64,000 nucleotides of DNA, taken from Mesorhizobium sp. (GTDB taxonomy: Bacteria > Pseudomonadota > Alphaproteobacteria > Rhizobiales > Rhizobiaceae). The translations under genes were made by a program, and so were the position numbers. Positions 49,913 to 57,690 of the stretch are shown here, in pieces; within the stretch, counting starts at the first letter, position 1, and each line of letters opens with the position of its first letter. The stretch is taken from the NCBI GenBank assembly GCA_004020365.1, contig SAQR01000018.1, positions 1 to 64,000 of the forward strand, given 5' to 3'. Under the pieces are notes generated by a model, which was given only the letters and a program-made list of their open reading frames with translations, searched no databases and had not been told where the DNA came from.

Positions 49913-50917
49913 CTATTTCTTCAGGTCGATCCCGACGCCCTTGTTGACGAAGGCCAGCGTGTAGGACTTCTTGATGTCGACGTCGGCCGGCACGACCTTG
50001 GCCTTGACCATCTTGTCGTAGAAGCTCTGGATGCGCGCGTCGGTCATCGCGCCGATGCCGAGTTTTTCCGTATCGCCGGAATCGACGATGCCGAATTTCT
50101 TCATCTGCTCGATCGAGAACGCGATCTGCTCGTCGCTGATGTCGGGGTTATCCTTCTTGATCGCCGCGTTGGCGGCAGCGTTGTCGCCGTAGAGATAGTT
50201 GTACCAGCCCTTGGCCGAGCCGTCGACGAAGCACTGGACCACCTCCGGCCGCTTGTCGATCGTCGCCTGCATGGTCTCGATCGTCGTTGCATAGGTGTCG
50301 AAGCCGTAGTCGGCGAGCAGGAACAGATTGGGCTGGAAGCCGCCTTCCTTGGCGACGGCGAAGGGCTCCGACGTCACGTAACCCTGCTGGATCGACTTCG
50401 GATTGGCGATGAAGGGTGCGGGGTTGAACGTATAGGGCACGCGCTTGGCCGGATCGAAGCCGAATTCCGTGACCATCCATTGGAAGTAGCTCTGTGCACC
50501 TTCGTCAGCGATGATGTACTGGTCCGCGTTCTTCAGATCTTCCCATCTGTCGAGCCCTTGACCTGGATGAGACATGATCACCTGCGGCTCTTTCTGGAAC
50601 GAGGCGGCGACGACGCGCAGCGGAATCTCCTGCTGCACGGCGTCGAAGGCCTGCAGCATGTTCCCGCCCATGTAGAAGTCGATCTTGCCGGCGAGCAGCA
50701 GCGGCCGTCCGCTGACCTGCGGGCCACCTTGCATGATCGTCACGTCGAGCCCGCAAGCGGCATAGGTGCCATCAGCGACCGCCTGATAATAGCCGCCGTG
50801 CTCGGCCTGGGCGAGCCAGTTGGTGCCGAAGGTGATCTTCTCGTTTGCTGCCGCGTGCAGCGTGCTTGCGGCAAGCAGCATGATCGCGCCAGCCGAAATC
50901 TTGAGTTTTCCGTCCAT
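49913..50917 (-). CDS. NMT1/THI5-like ABC transporter substrate-binding protein
   Basis: 334 aa. From ATG 50917 there is a signal peptide (Lys-Leu-Lys-Ile-Ser-Ala-Gly-Ala-Ile-Met-Leu-Leu-Ala-Ala-Ser, cleaved near Ala-Ala-Ala-Asn). The mature sequence begins Glu-Lys-Ile-Thr-Phe-Gly-Thr-Asn-Trp-Leu-Ala-Gln-Ala-Glu-His-Gly-Gly-Tyr-Tyr, the NMT1 family opening; relatives bind formyl-aminopyrimidines, riboflavin precursors or sulfonates. First gene of the transport operon, with GAGGG shortly before the start. A nitrogen-heterocycle ligand is inferred from the deaminase downstream. Confidence 0.88.
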   Translation of the reverse strand: MDGKLKISAGAIMLLAASTLHAAANEKITFGTNWLAQAEHGGYYQAVADGTYAACGLDVTIMQGGPQVSGRPLLLAGKIDFYMGGNMLQAFDAVQQEIPLRVVAASFQKEPQVIMSHPGQGLDRWEDLKNADQYIIADEGAQSYFQWMVTEFGFDPAKRVPYTFNPAPFIANPKSIQQGYVTSEPFAVAKEGGFQPNLFLLADYGFDTYATTIETMQATIDKRPEVVQCFVDGSAKGWYNYLYGDNAAANAAIKKDNPDISDEQIAFSIEQMKKFGIVDSGDTEKLGIGAMTDARIQSFYDKMVKAKVVPADVDIKKSYTLAFVNKGVGIDLKK

Positions 50918-50963
50918 CCACACCACCCTCAGTTGACTCCGGCGCGCTGCGCGCCGGGCTCGA

Positions 50964-50993
50964 CACCATCGATTCAAGCACCATCGATTCAAG
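50964..50993. repeat. Perfect 15-bp tandem duplication in the divergent promoter region
   Basis: CACCATCGATTCAAG twice in a row, 47 bp upstream of the binding-protein start and about 195 bp from the divergent RidA start. It could duplicate a regulator site. Confidence 0.85.
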
Positions 50994-51187
50994 AAGCAAG
51001 ACACATGCCATCGCCCGGACCGCCCGCCTTGCGCAACAGTGGCGCGCGAAAGCCGGACGGGTCATGCCGTACCGGGGGCATCGTGCCTATTTTTTGAACG
51101 CCTGTCCACAATCGCCCTGATAGTATGCACTGCATCTTGAGGGCTCGCCTGATCCGGCTTTACCCTGCCAGCAGACTGGAGATTCTC

Positions 51188-51571
51188 ATGTTCAAATTCC
51201 TGACGCCGAAGTCGATCAAGCCGCCCTTTGCCCGCTACAGCCATGGCGTCGAGGTGCCGCCCGGCAAGCGGCTGGTGCTGTGTTCTGGCCAGGTTGCCAT
51301 CACTGTGGACGATCAGATCCCGGAGGATGCCGGCGCGCAGGCCGAGCTCTGTTTTCAAAACATTGCAGCGATTCTCGGCGACGCCGGGCTTGGAGTTTCT
51401 GACATCGTGCGCATCAACGCCTATGTCACCGACCGCGTCTTCCTGAAACCCTATATGGACGTTCGCGATCGCCTGTTCACCAGCCCGGCGCCGGCTTCGA
51501 CGCTGATGATCGTATCCGGTTTCGCACGGCCGGAATTCAAGGTCGAGATCGAGGTCATCGCGGCAGGGTGA
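51188..51571 (+). CDS. RidA-family (YjgF/Rid) protein
   Basis: 127 aa. Rid motifs: Cys-Ser-Gly-Gln-Val near residue 33, Asn-Ile-Ala-Ala-Ile-Leu near 58, Val-Arg-Ile-Asn-Ala-Tyr-Val-Thr-Asp near 73, and the C-terminal Phe-Lys-Val-Glu-Ile-Glu-Val-Ile-Ala. Canonical RidA has Arg in the IRxxEV loop that hydrolyses enamines; here the loop is not a clear match, so it may belong to another Rid subgroup. GGAG lies 7 bases before ATG 51188. The setting, divergent from the transporter and before a creatininase, suggests handling of imine/enamine or amide intermediates. Confidence 0.85.
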   Translation: MFKFLTPKSIKPPFARYSHGVEVPPGKRLVLCSGQVAITVDDQIPEDAGAQAELCFQNIAAILGDAGLGVSDIVRINAYVTDRVFLKPYMDVRDRLFTSPAPASTLMIVSGFARPEFKVEIEVIAAG

Positions 51572-51625
51572 GGAGCGGCTGGAATCGACAGGCCGTTGAT
51601 CTCCAGTTACACGACAAAGGCTGGT

Positions 51626-51749
51626 GCTGCCCCTCATCCGCCTGCCGGCACCTTCTCCCCGTATAGTGACGGGGAGAAGGGGCTGGCCGCTACGTCGGCG
51701 ACCCCCTCTCCCCGTTCTTCACGGGGAGAGGGTAAGGGTGAGGGGCAGC
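51626..51749. repeat. Palindrome-bounded element, family D
   Basis: Outer arms GCTGCCCCTCA (51626-51636) and its exact complement (51739-51749) around two hairpins of CTTCTCCCCGT and CTCTCCCCGTT type. It sits between RidA and creatininase genes. Confidence 0.8.
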
Positions 51750-51782
51750 GCCGACGCCGCCAGTCTCTCTTCGAGGTTCAAC

Positions 51783-52586
51783 ATGGACGGAACAAACAGA
51801 CGCGTGTGGTGGGGCGACTACCGGACCACAGAATACGCCACCATCAACCCGGAGGCGACGATCGCCGTTCTGCCGGTGGCGGCGATCGAACAGCACGGGC
51901 CGCATCTGCCGGTTTCGACTGACACCTCGATCATGAACGGCATGCTCGAAACGGTGATCGAGCGCCTGCCTGGCGATCTCGACATCCGCATCCTGCCGGT
52001 CCAGGCGGTGGGCAAGTCGAACGAGCACCTGCATGCGCCGGGAACTCTCACGCTACCGGCGGCGACCCTGATCGAGGCCTGGACCGAGCTTGGCCTCTCG
52101 ATCGCCCGGGCCGGGTTAAGGAAGCTGATCGTCGTCAACTCGCATGGCGGCAACGAGGAGATCATGGGCATCATGACGCGAGAATTGCGCGTGCGGGCAA
52201 AGATGCTGGCGGTGAAGACGAGCTGGCAGCGCTTCGGCCGGCCGGCGGGCATGTATACCGAGCTTGAGGACCGCCACGGCATCCATGGCGGCGATGTCGA
52301 GACCTCGCTGATGCTGCATTTCCGGCCGGATCTCGTCGACATGGCAAAGGCCGACAATTTCGTGTCCAACGTCGCCCGCGCCGAAAAGGAATTTGCGCTG
52401 CTGCGCCACACCGGAACGCACGCCTTCGCCTGGATCGCCACCGATCTCAACCCGAACGGCGTGGTCGGCGACGCCAGCATTGCAACGGCCGAAAAGGGCC
52501 GGCTGACCGCCAACCACCAAGCCGACGGTTTCATCAACCTGTTGAAGGACGTGCGCAAGGCCAAGCTGGCCGACTGGTTGGCATAG
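51783..52586 (+). CDS. Creatininase family amidohydrolase
   Basis: 267 aa. Metal-binding motifs of the creatininase/ArfB/MftE family: Glu-Gln-His-Gly-Pro-His-Leu-Pro near residue 36, Asn-Ser-His-Gly-Gly-Asn-Glu-Glu near 119, and Asp-Arg-His-Gly-Ile-His-Gly-Gly-Asp-Val-Glu-Thr near 162. True creatininases interconvert creatinine and creatine; others deformylate pterin precursors. Because sarcosine is the end product of creatine breakdown and sarcosine oxidase lies 17 kb away, creatinine is an attractive but unproven substrate. Confidence 0.88.
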   Translation: MDGTNRRVWWGDYRTTEYATINPEATIAVLPVAAIEQHGPHLPVSTDTSIMNGMLETVIERLPGDLDIRILPVQAVGKSNEHLHAPGTLTLPAATLIEAWTELGLSIARAGLRKLIVVNSHGGNEEIMGIMTRELRVRAKMLAVKTSWQRFGRPAGMYTELEDRHGIHGGDVETSLMLHFRPDLVDMAKADNFVSNVARAEKEFALLRHTGTHAFAWIATDLNPNGVVGDASIATAEKGRLTANHQADGFINLLKDVRKAKLADWLA

Positions 52587-52595
52587 AACCTAGAC

Positions 52596-52742
52596 CAGGG
52601 TGTGTTGAGATTCAGGTCAGGCCTAGCCGAGAATGATGGGTTTCGAGAACCGGAGCGCAGCGTACATTTGGGTACGTGAGCACCGGAAGCGCAGAAAACC
52701 GTCTTTCGCAGGCCGGCATCACCTGAATATCAACACGCCCTA
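52596..52742. repeat. Inverted-repeat element, family C (short copy)
   Basis: 147 bp with imperfect 22-bp terminal inverted repeats (52596-52617 and 52721-52742) and a core matching the copies at 26944 and 59507. It lacks the inner insertion of the 26944 copy. Its right end again forms the TAG stop of a minus-strand gene. Confidence 0.8.
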
Positions 52743-53249
52743 GCCGTCGATCTTCAACTCAAAAGGTGTGCACTCGAAGGCCTCGGCGCCGCGCCCGATC
52801 GCCTCGATTGCGCGGATCATGCGGCCGTTGCGCTCGAGCAGCGCGTCGGCAATTGCAATCAGCCGCGGATTGGGCGTCGCGGTGGGCGACAACGCACGCA
52901 GCGTCTCCGCCAATTCAACCTCGCCGCGCTGCGGCGCCAGTGCTGCTGCGATGATATAGGCCGAGGCCGTCGACCGGCTGATACCGGCATAGCAATGCAC
53001 GACCAGCGGCCTTGCACGATCCCATCGGCGCGCGAAATCGAGCAGGTTGCGAACATGCTCCTCGCCCGGCATGGTCATGCCCTCCTGCGCCACGGCGATA
53101 TCGTGCATGACCAGGTGCAGATGGTTCTCCCGGGCGATCGACGCCGGCCGCGTCACCTCGGTGCCAGCGGCCAGCAGCGAAAGCAACCGCTCGGCCCCGG
53201 TCTTCGCGACGGTTTCCTCGACTTTTGAAAGCGAACAGACATGGATCAT
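52740..53249 (-). CDS. Tyrosine-phosphatase-like protein in the cobalamin operon
   Basis: 169 aa. The P-loop His-Cys-Tyr-Ala-Gly-Ile-Ser-Arg-Ser-Thr near residue 86 is the Cys-x5-Arg catalytic signature of dual-specificity/tyrosine phosphatases. Start Met-Ile-His-Val-Cys-Ser-Leu overlaps the cobC stop by 4 bases. Its tie to cobC suggests a small-molecule phosphate, perhaps alpha-ribazole phosphate or threonine phosphate, rather than phosphotyrosine; that is inference. The stop codon is provided by repeat C. Confidence 0.82.
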   Translation of the reverse strand: MIHVCSLSKVEETVAKTGAERLLSLLAAGTEVTRPASIARENHLHLVMHDIAVAQEGMTMPGEEHVRNLLDFARRWDRARPLVVHCYAGISRSTASAYIIAAALAPQRGEVELAETLRALSPTATPNPRLIAIADALLERNGRMIRAIEAIGRGAEAFECTPFELKIDG

Positions 53250-54301
53250 TGCTGGACCTCGCTGGTGTTATCGTGGCGCTGTTGCGCCCAGGCGGCAAGA
53301 GCCGATTCGAGCCGCTGCCATTCCTCGCCCTCGCCCGGCAGCCCGGCGCGCAGCACCTGCGGCCGGCCGGAAAAATGCCGAAGCAGGATGCCGCGCTTGC
53401 CAAGCGCAGAAAACAGACCGGCCGCGTCCCTCAACCTGATATAGCGAAACAGCGTGGTGCCGCCGTCGACTGGGACGCCGAAGCGGTCGAACAGCGTATC
53501 GAGCCGTGCTGCATCCCTGGCCAGACGGTGCCGCATCTCGGCCTGCCAGCCGCTGTCGGCAAGCGCGCGAAGACCATATTCGAGCGCCGGACCGGCAACC
53601 GCCCATGGCCCGAATTGCGCCTCCAGCCGTTCGACCGTCAGCGCGTCGACCAATGCAAAGCCGAGCCGCAGGCCGGCAAGGCCAAAAAACTTGCCGAAGG
53701 AGCGCAGCACGACGATGCCGCCATGCTCGACATCGCCGGCCAGGCTCTCGCCAAGCGGGCCGACATCCATGAACGCCTCGTCGACGACCAGCAACCCGCC
53801 TCTGGCGCGTAATCTTTCGGCAAGCGCAAGCAGCTTCTTGCGCTCGACGATGCGACCGTCCGGATTGTTGGGGTTGACGACGATGGCAAGGTCGGCTCCT
53901 GCCAAGGCATCGAAATCGTCGACCTCCAACGCCGCATGGCCGGCGATTGCCGCTGCACGCTGATGTTCGGCATAGGTCGGCCCGAGCACCAGCGCCTTGC
54001 CGGGGCGCACCAGCGAGGCGACACGCGGCAACAGGATCTGCGTGCCCGGCGCTGCCACCACATTGGCTGCCGATGGCGCGCCATAGGCGCTTGCCGCGGC
54101 GTCGGCCAGATCGCGGACGCGCGCGGCTTCCGGCAATCTCGACAGGGCGGTGGCGGGCAGCTCGAAAAACGGATAGGAGTGCGGATTGATACCGGTCGAG
54201 AGGTCGACGAAGGGCTGCGGCGCATGCGGAAAAAGCGCCTTCGCCCGGCCAAGGCTTCCGCCGTGATCCACCACTGTCGCCGCTCCATCAAGAGACTTCA
54301 T
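53246..54301 (-). CDS. cobC: Threonine-phosphate decarboxylase
   Basis: 351 aa, fold-type I PLP enzyme with Asp-Leu-Ser-Thr-Gly-Ile-Asn-Pro near residue 33 and the Schiff-base motif Arg-Ser-Phe-Gly-Lys-Phe-Phe-Gly-Leu-Ala-Gly-Leu-Arg near 200. This matches CobC (Pseudomonas denitrificans) / CobD (Salmonella), which makes the aminopropanol phosphate linker of cobalamin. It is divergent from cobD: the two start codons overlap in one CATG. Confidence 0.9.
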   Translation of the reverse strand: MKSLDGAATVVDHGGSLGRAKALFPHAPQPFVDLSTGINPHSYPFFELPATALSRLPEAARVRDLADAAASAYGAPSAANVVAAPGTQILLPRVASLVRPGKALVLGPTYAEHQRAAAIAGHAALEVDDFDALAGADLAIVVNPNNPDGRIVERKKLLALAERLRARGGLLVVDEAFMDVGPLGESLAGDVEHGGIVVLRSFGKFFGLAGLRLGFALVDALTVERLEAQFGPWAVAGPALEYGLRALADSGWQAEMRHRLARDAARLDTLFDRFGVPVDGGTTLFRYIRLRDAAGLFSALGKRGILLRHFSGRPQVLRAGLPGEGEEWQRLESALAAWAQQRHDNTSEVQQ

Positions 54302-55268
54302 GTCGATCCTGATCGCTTTCCTGTCACTGCTTGTTGAATTCGCTGTCGGCTATCCCAGTTGGCTGCTCGGTGCCATCGGCCATCCTGTCACCTGGTTCGG
54401 CAGGCTGATATCCTTTCTCGACCGCAGGCTCAACCGCGATGCTGATTCCGACGCCCTGCGTCGCCGGCGCGGTGTTCATGCGCTGCTGATCATCGTGCTG
54501 GTGCCGGCCACCATCGCTTTCGCGGTTGAAACCGTGCTTGCTGCCATTCCAGCCGGATTGATCCTCACGGCGCTGCTGGCGACATCGCTGCTGTCGCAGA
54601 AGAGCCTGGCCGAGCATGTCGAGGCGGTGGCCGACGGACTCGACAATGGCGGACTCGACATCGGCCGTGTTGCCGTCTCTCAGATCGTCGGCCGCGATCC
54701 GGAAAGGCTCGACAGAGCCGGCGTCTGCCGCGCGGCGATCGAAAGCCTTGCCGAGAATTTTTCGGACGGCGTCGTCGCGCCGGTCTTCTGGATCGGCGTC
54801 GGAGGGCTGGCCGGCGGCGTCGCCTACAAGGCCGCCAACACCGCCGATTCGATGATCGGCCACCGCACGCTGCGCCACGAGGCCTTCGGCCGGGCGGCGG
54901 CGCGCTTCGACGATCTGATCAACCTGCCGGCGTCGCGGCTGACCGCACTGCTCATCGTGCTGGCCGCCTTCCTCGTCAAAGACGCCGATGCCGGCAACGC
55001 CTGGCGCACCATGCAACGCGACGCGAAAAAGCACCGCTCGCCCAATGCCGGCTGGCCGGAGGCAGCGATGGCCGGCGCGCTCGGCCTGGCGCTGGCCGGG
55101 CCGCGCTCCTACGACGGCGTCATGGTGGACGACACGTTCATGGGTGAAGGCGGCCGCCGCGATGTCGAGAGCATGGACATCAGGCGAGCGCTAAGACTCT
55201 ATCGGGTTGCCGACTTTCTGCTGATGGGACTGTTCGGCTTGCTGTCGGTGATCGTCATCGCTGCGTGA
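54300..55268 (+). CDS. cobD: Adenosylcobinamide-phosphate synthase
   Basis: 322 aa membrane protein of the CbiB/CobD family: opening Phe-Ala-Val-Gly-Tyr-Pro, His-Pro-Val near residue 29, Ser-Leu-Ala-Glu-Asn-Phe-Ser-Asp-Gly near 151 and Ala-Ala-Asn-Thr-Ala-Asp-Ser-Met near 180. It joins aminopropanol phosphate to adenosylcobyric acid. Here cobD follows the Pseudomonas naming. A CTTCTCCC hairpin lies 18 bp after the stop and may end the transcript. Confidence 0.92.
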   Translation: MSILIAFLSLLVEFAVGYPSWLLGAIGHPVTWFGRLISFLDRRLNRDADSDALRRRRGVHALLIIVLVPATIAFAVETVLAAIPAGLILTALLATSLLSQKSLAEHVEAVADGLDNGGLDIGRVAVSQIVGRDPERLDRAGVCRAAIESLAENFSDGVVAPVFWIGVGGLAGGVAYKAANTADSMIGHRTLRHEAFGRAAARFDDLINLPASRLTALLIVLAAFLVKDADAGNAWRTMQRDAKKHRSPNAGWPEAAMAGALGLALAGPRSYDGVMVDDTFMGEGGRRDVESMDIRRALRLYRVADFLLMGLFGLLSVIVIAA

Positions 55269-55286
55269 TGTTCAGACTTGAGGCCA

Positions 55287-55309
55287 CCTTCTCCCACAAG
55301 GGGAGAAGG
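55287..55309. repeat. Short CCTTCTCCC hairpin (family D remnant), possible terminator
   Basis: CCTTCTCCC pairs with GGGAGAAGG around ACAAG, between the convergent cobD and cobO genes. No T-run follows. Confidence 0.55.
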
Positions 55310-55376
55310 CAAGAGCGGACGCCTGGGCCCCGAAAAGCCTCTCGTCAAACAACACTCTACGCAGTGCGCCTCTCAA

Positions 55377-55991
55377 TCAAAATTCGATCCCTTGCTGCGC
55401 TTTCACGCCGGCGGAAAAGTGATGTTTGGTCACGCCCATCTCGGTGACCAGATCGGCGGCATCGACCAGCGCCGGCTTGGCGTTGCGGCCGGTGACGACG
55501 ACATGCAGGTTTTCGCGCCGGCCTTTCAGCGCCGCCACCACCATGTCGAGATCGAGATAGTCGTAGCGCAGTGCGATGTTCAATTCGTCGAGCACCAGAA
55601 GGCTGATCGATGGATCGGCCATCAGTTCGAGCACCTTGGCCCAGGCAGCCTCGGCGGCGGCGATGTCGCGCTTCAGATCCTGCGTCTCCCAGGTAAAACC
55701 CTCGCCCATCGTGTGCCAGACGACGCGGTCGCCGAAAGCGGCAAAGGCGTCCTTCTCGCCGGTATGCCATTTGCCCTTGATGAACTGGACGACGCCGACC
55801 CGTCTGCCGTAGCCGAGCATCCTCAGCGCCAGCCCGAAGGCGGCAGTGGTCTTGCCCTTGCCGGGCCCGGTGTTGACGATCAGCAGTCCCTTCTCGACCG
55901 TCTTGGCCGCGACCTCGGCATCCTGCACCGCCTTGCGCTTGGCCATCTTGGCGCGGTGGCGTTCCTCGTCCCTGTCGTCGATATCGGTCAT
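55377..55991 (-). CDS. cobO: Cob(I)yrinic acid a,c-diamide adenosyltransferase
   Basis: 204 aa. P-loop Asn-Thr-Gly-Pro-Gly-Lys-Gly-Lys-Thr-Thr-Ala near residue 40 and Val-Val-Gln-Phe-Ile-Lys-Gly-Lys-Trp near 67 are the CobO/BtuR signature; Leu-Asp-Glu-Leu-Asn near 125 is the Walker B. It adds the adenosyl group to the cobalt of the corrin. It starts one base after the cobP stop, in the riboswitch-controlled transcript. Confidence 0.93.
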   Translation of the reverse strand: MTDIDDRDEERHRAKMAKRKAVQDAEVAAKTVEKGLLIVNTGPGKGKTTAAFGLALRMLGYGRRVGVVQFIKGKWHTGEKDAFAAFGDRVVWHTMGEGFTWETQDLKRDIAAAEAAWAKVLELMADPSISLLVLDELNIALRYDYLDLDMVVAALKGRRENLHVVVTGRNAKPALVDAADLVTEMGVTKHHFSAGVKAQQGIEF

Positions 55992-55992
55992 A

Positions 55993-56520
55993 TCACTTCA
56001 CCTTGAGCGGCAGTCCCGCCACCATCAACAGCACCGTGCCGGCGACTGCGGCGACCTGCTGGTTGAGCCGGCCGGCGGCATCGCGAAACCGGCGGGCAAG
56101 CGCATTGTCGGGCACGATGCCCTGGCCGACCTCGTTGGAAACCACGAACCACGGCCCGCGCGGCCGCGACAGCACATCTGCCAGTCCTCGGCATTCGGAC
56201 TCAATGTCGCGTTCGGCCAGCAGATGGTTGGTCAGCCACAGCGTCAGGCAGTCGATCAGGACGGGCCGGCCGTCAGGCAGCGCCCCGATCGCGCCGACGA
56301 GATCGAGCGGCGCGTCGACGGTCGTCCAGCCGTCGCCGCGCCGCGCCCGGTGCAGCGCGATGCGTTCGCGCATCTCGTCGTCATAGGCTTGCGCCGTGGC
56401 GATATAGGCCCACGGCGCCGGGCAGGCCGTCACCAGGCTTTCGGCATGCGCGCTCTTGCCCGAGCGTGCACCGCCGATGACCAGGGTCAGCTTGCTGCCT
56501 GGAGCAGCGCGATCAGGCAA
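55993..56520 (-). CDS. cobP: Bifunctional adenosylcobinamide kinase/guanylyltransferase
   Basis: 175 aa. Gly-Gly-Ala-Arg-Ser-Gly-Lys-Ser near residue 16 is the CobU/CobP P-loop; Glu-Val-Gly-Gln-Gly-Ile-Val-Pro near 126 and the C-terminal Gly-Leu-Pro-Leu-Lys are typical. It phosphorylates adenosylcobinamide and activates it with GMP. It overlaps the CbtA gene by 8 bases. Confidence 0.92.
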   Translation of the reverse strand: MPDRAAPGSKLTLVIGGARSGKSAHAESLVTACPAPWAYIATAQAYDDEMRERIALHRARRGDGWTTVDAPLDLVGAIGALPDGRPVLIDCLTLWLTNHLLAERDIESECRGLADVLSRPRGPWFVVSNEVGQGIVPDNALARRFRDAAGRLNQQVAAVAGTVLLMVAGLPLKVK

Positions 56521-57277
56521 GGTTTTCGCGCAGGCCGGTTGCGGTACCGGTCAAGCGGCCGCGCACCAAGCCGACGACAGCGCCGAGCACCAGCCAGAAC
56601 ACCAGATTGGTCAGCGTCACCGCCACCACGAACTGGTGGTGCAGGCCTTCCGGGATCGGCGATTCGAAACTGTCAGGCTGCGGCGCGCCGAAAATATGCG
56701 GCGCCACGATCAACGCCACGGCAAGAAGGGCCAGCGGCAATGACTTGCGAAAGGCGAGCAGGCCGAGACCGGCCGCGGTCGCCACCACGGTCGCCGTCCA
56801 CCAGATCTGGCGCTGGGCGAGATCAGCCGTCGGCATCGCCGGCAATTCGGGCGGCAGGCCGAGGTTCGGAGCCAGCGTGAACACGGCGAAGCCGGCAAAG
56901 CCCCAGAACACGCCCTGACGCCAATTGCCGATGCCGCCGGCGAACTCCGAAGCGGCGACCAGGATCAGCGCAAAGCCGATGCCGGTGACGACATTGGCGA
57001 CGACGTTGAAGGCGAAGCGCTCGAAACCGTCGGCCGGCGCCCAGCCTTCCTCTTGCGCGGTGGCTGCTTCAGCCGGCACGGCGCTGCTCACGGCATTGCT
57101 GCCTGGCGCGGCCGGGGCCAAACCATGGTCATGCGTGTGGCCACCGCCGGCCTGTTCGTAGACTTCCGCCTTGAGGATGAGCGGCACCGTGGCGTAGGCC
57201 TGCATGCAGGCGAGAACGACGCCGGCCACAAGCCCTGCGATCGCCGCGATGAACACGACGTTGCGAAACAGTGTCAT
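56513..57277 (-). CDS. cbtA: CbtA cobalt-transport membrane subunit
   Basis: 254 aa, five hydrophobic segments (about 8-28, 90-110, 122-142, 165-182, 222-245). A periplasmic His cluster (Gly-Gly-Gly-His-Thr-His-Asp-His-Gly near residue 45) could bind Co2+. It matches the CbtA family predicted to import cobalt with CbtB in proteobacteria that lack CbiMNQO. It lies directly after cbtB and before cobP in one minus-strand transcript. Confidence 0.88.
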   Translation of the reverse strand: MTLFRNVVFIAAIAGLVAGVVLACMQAYATVPLILKAEVYEQAGGGHTHDHGLAPAAPGSNAVSSAVPAEAATAQEEGWAPADGFERFAFNVVANVVTGIGFALILVAASEFAGGIGNWRQGVFWGFAGFAVFTLAPNLGLPPELPAMPTADLAQRQIWWTATVVATAAGLGLLAFRKSLPLALLAVALIVAPHIFGAPQPDSFESPIPEGLHHQFVVAVTLTNLVFWLVLGAVVGLVRGRLTGTATGLRENLA

Positions 57278-57292
57278 GGTGTCAGCCCCTCG

Positions 57293-57472
57293 TCAGTGGC
57301 AGGGAAAGCCCATCGAATGGCGATAGTCGTGGGCGGCATTGTGGATCGCATCGATATGCGAGAAGCCGACAAAACCCATGACGAAAACGCCGAGAAATGC
57401 AGCAAGCGCCAGCTGCACGAAGCGCGACTGCGAGGAGACGGAAGCGCCGAGCGAGACGGAAGCGGTATTCAT
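57293..57472 (-). CDS. cbtB: CbtB cobalt-transport small subunit
   Basis: 59 aa, one transmembrane helix (about 20-40), then a His-rich tail (Ser-His-Ile-Asp-Ala-Ile-His-Asn-Ala-Ala-His-Asp-Tyr-Arg-His, ending Cys-His). The typical CbtB form, including the C-terminal His motif proposed to bind cobalt. It is the first gene after the cobalamin riboswitch. Confidence 0.9.
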   Translation of the reverse strand: MNTASVSLGASVSSQSRFVQLALAAFLGVFVMGFVGFSHIDAIHNAAHDYRHSMGFPCH

Positions 57473-57526
57473 GTCTTGTCCTTTCGCCCTCCACCCGAGG
57501 GCATAGAAGTCAGTTCTCCTGTCGCC

Positions 57527-57690
57527 GGCAGGTCTCCTGGCTCGCGGATCAGCGCCCTTCCCCACCTTCCCGAAGAAAATCTTCAGTGGCATATGGAGAA
57601 GACTACCGCACACAGTTGCGGGGGCAGCCACGGCATTGGGCAAATTATTGCCCTTACCGCATTCCCTCTTGGTTCCAAACGGAACCGACG
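57527..57690 (-). promoter_or_regulatory. Cobalamin (B12) riboswitch
   Basis: Read on the minus strand, the B12 box AGCCAGGAGACCTGCC lies at the 3' end (57527-57543 on the plus strand). Upstream of it come GCTGCCCCCGCAACTG and GGGAATGCGGT, the conserved core of the aptamer, and a GGTTCC/GGAACC hairpin at 57671-57686 near the 5' end. It precedes cbtB by 55 bp and should shut off cbtB-cbtA-cobP-cobO when adenosylcobalamin is plentiful. The 270 bp between it and the plus-strand gene at 57964 hold no other feature I can support. Confidence 0.95.

Noticed and set aside
43773-55309. Repeated palindromes considered as CRISPR repeats
   Set aside because: Copies are kilobases apart, without regular spacers or cas genes; they are scattered intergenic elements.
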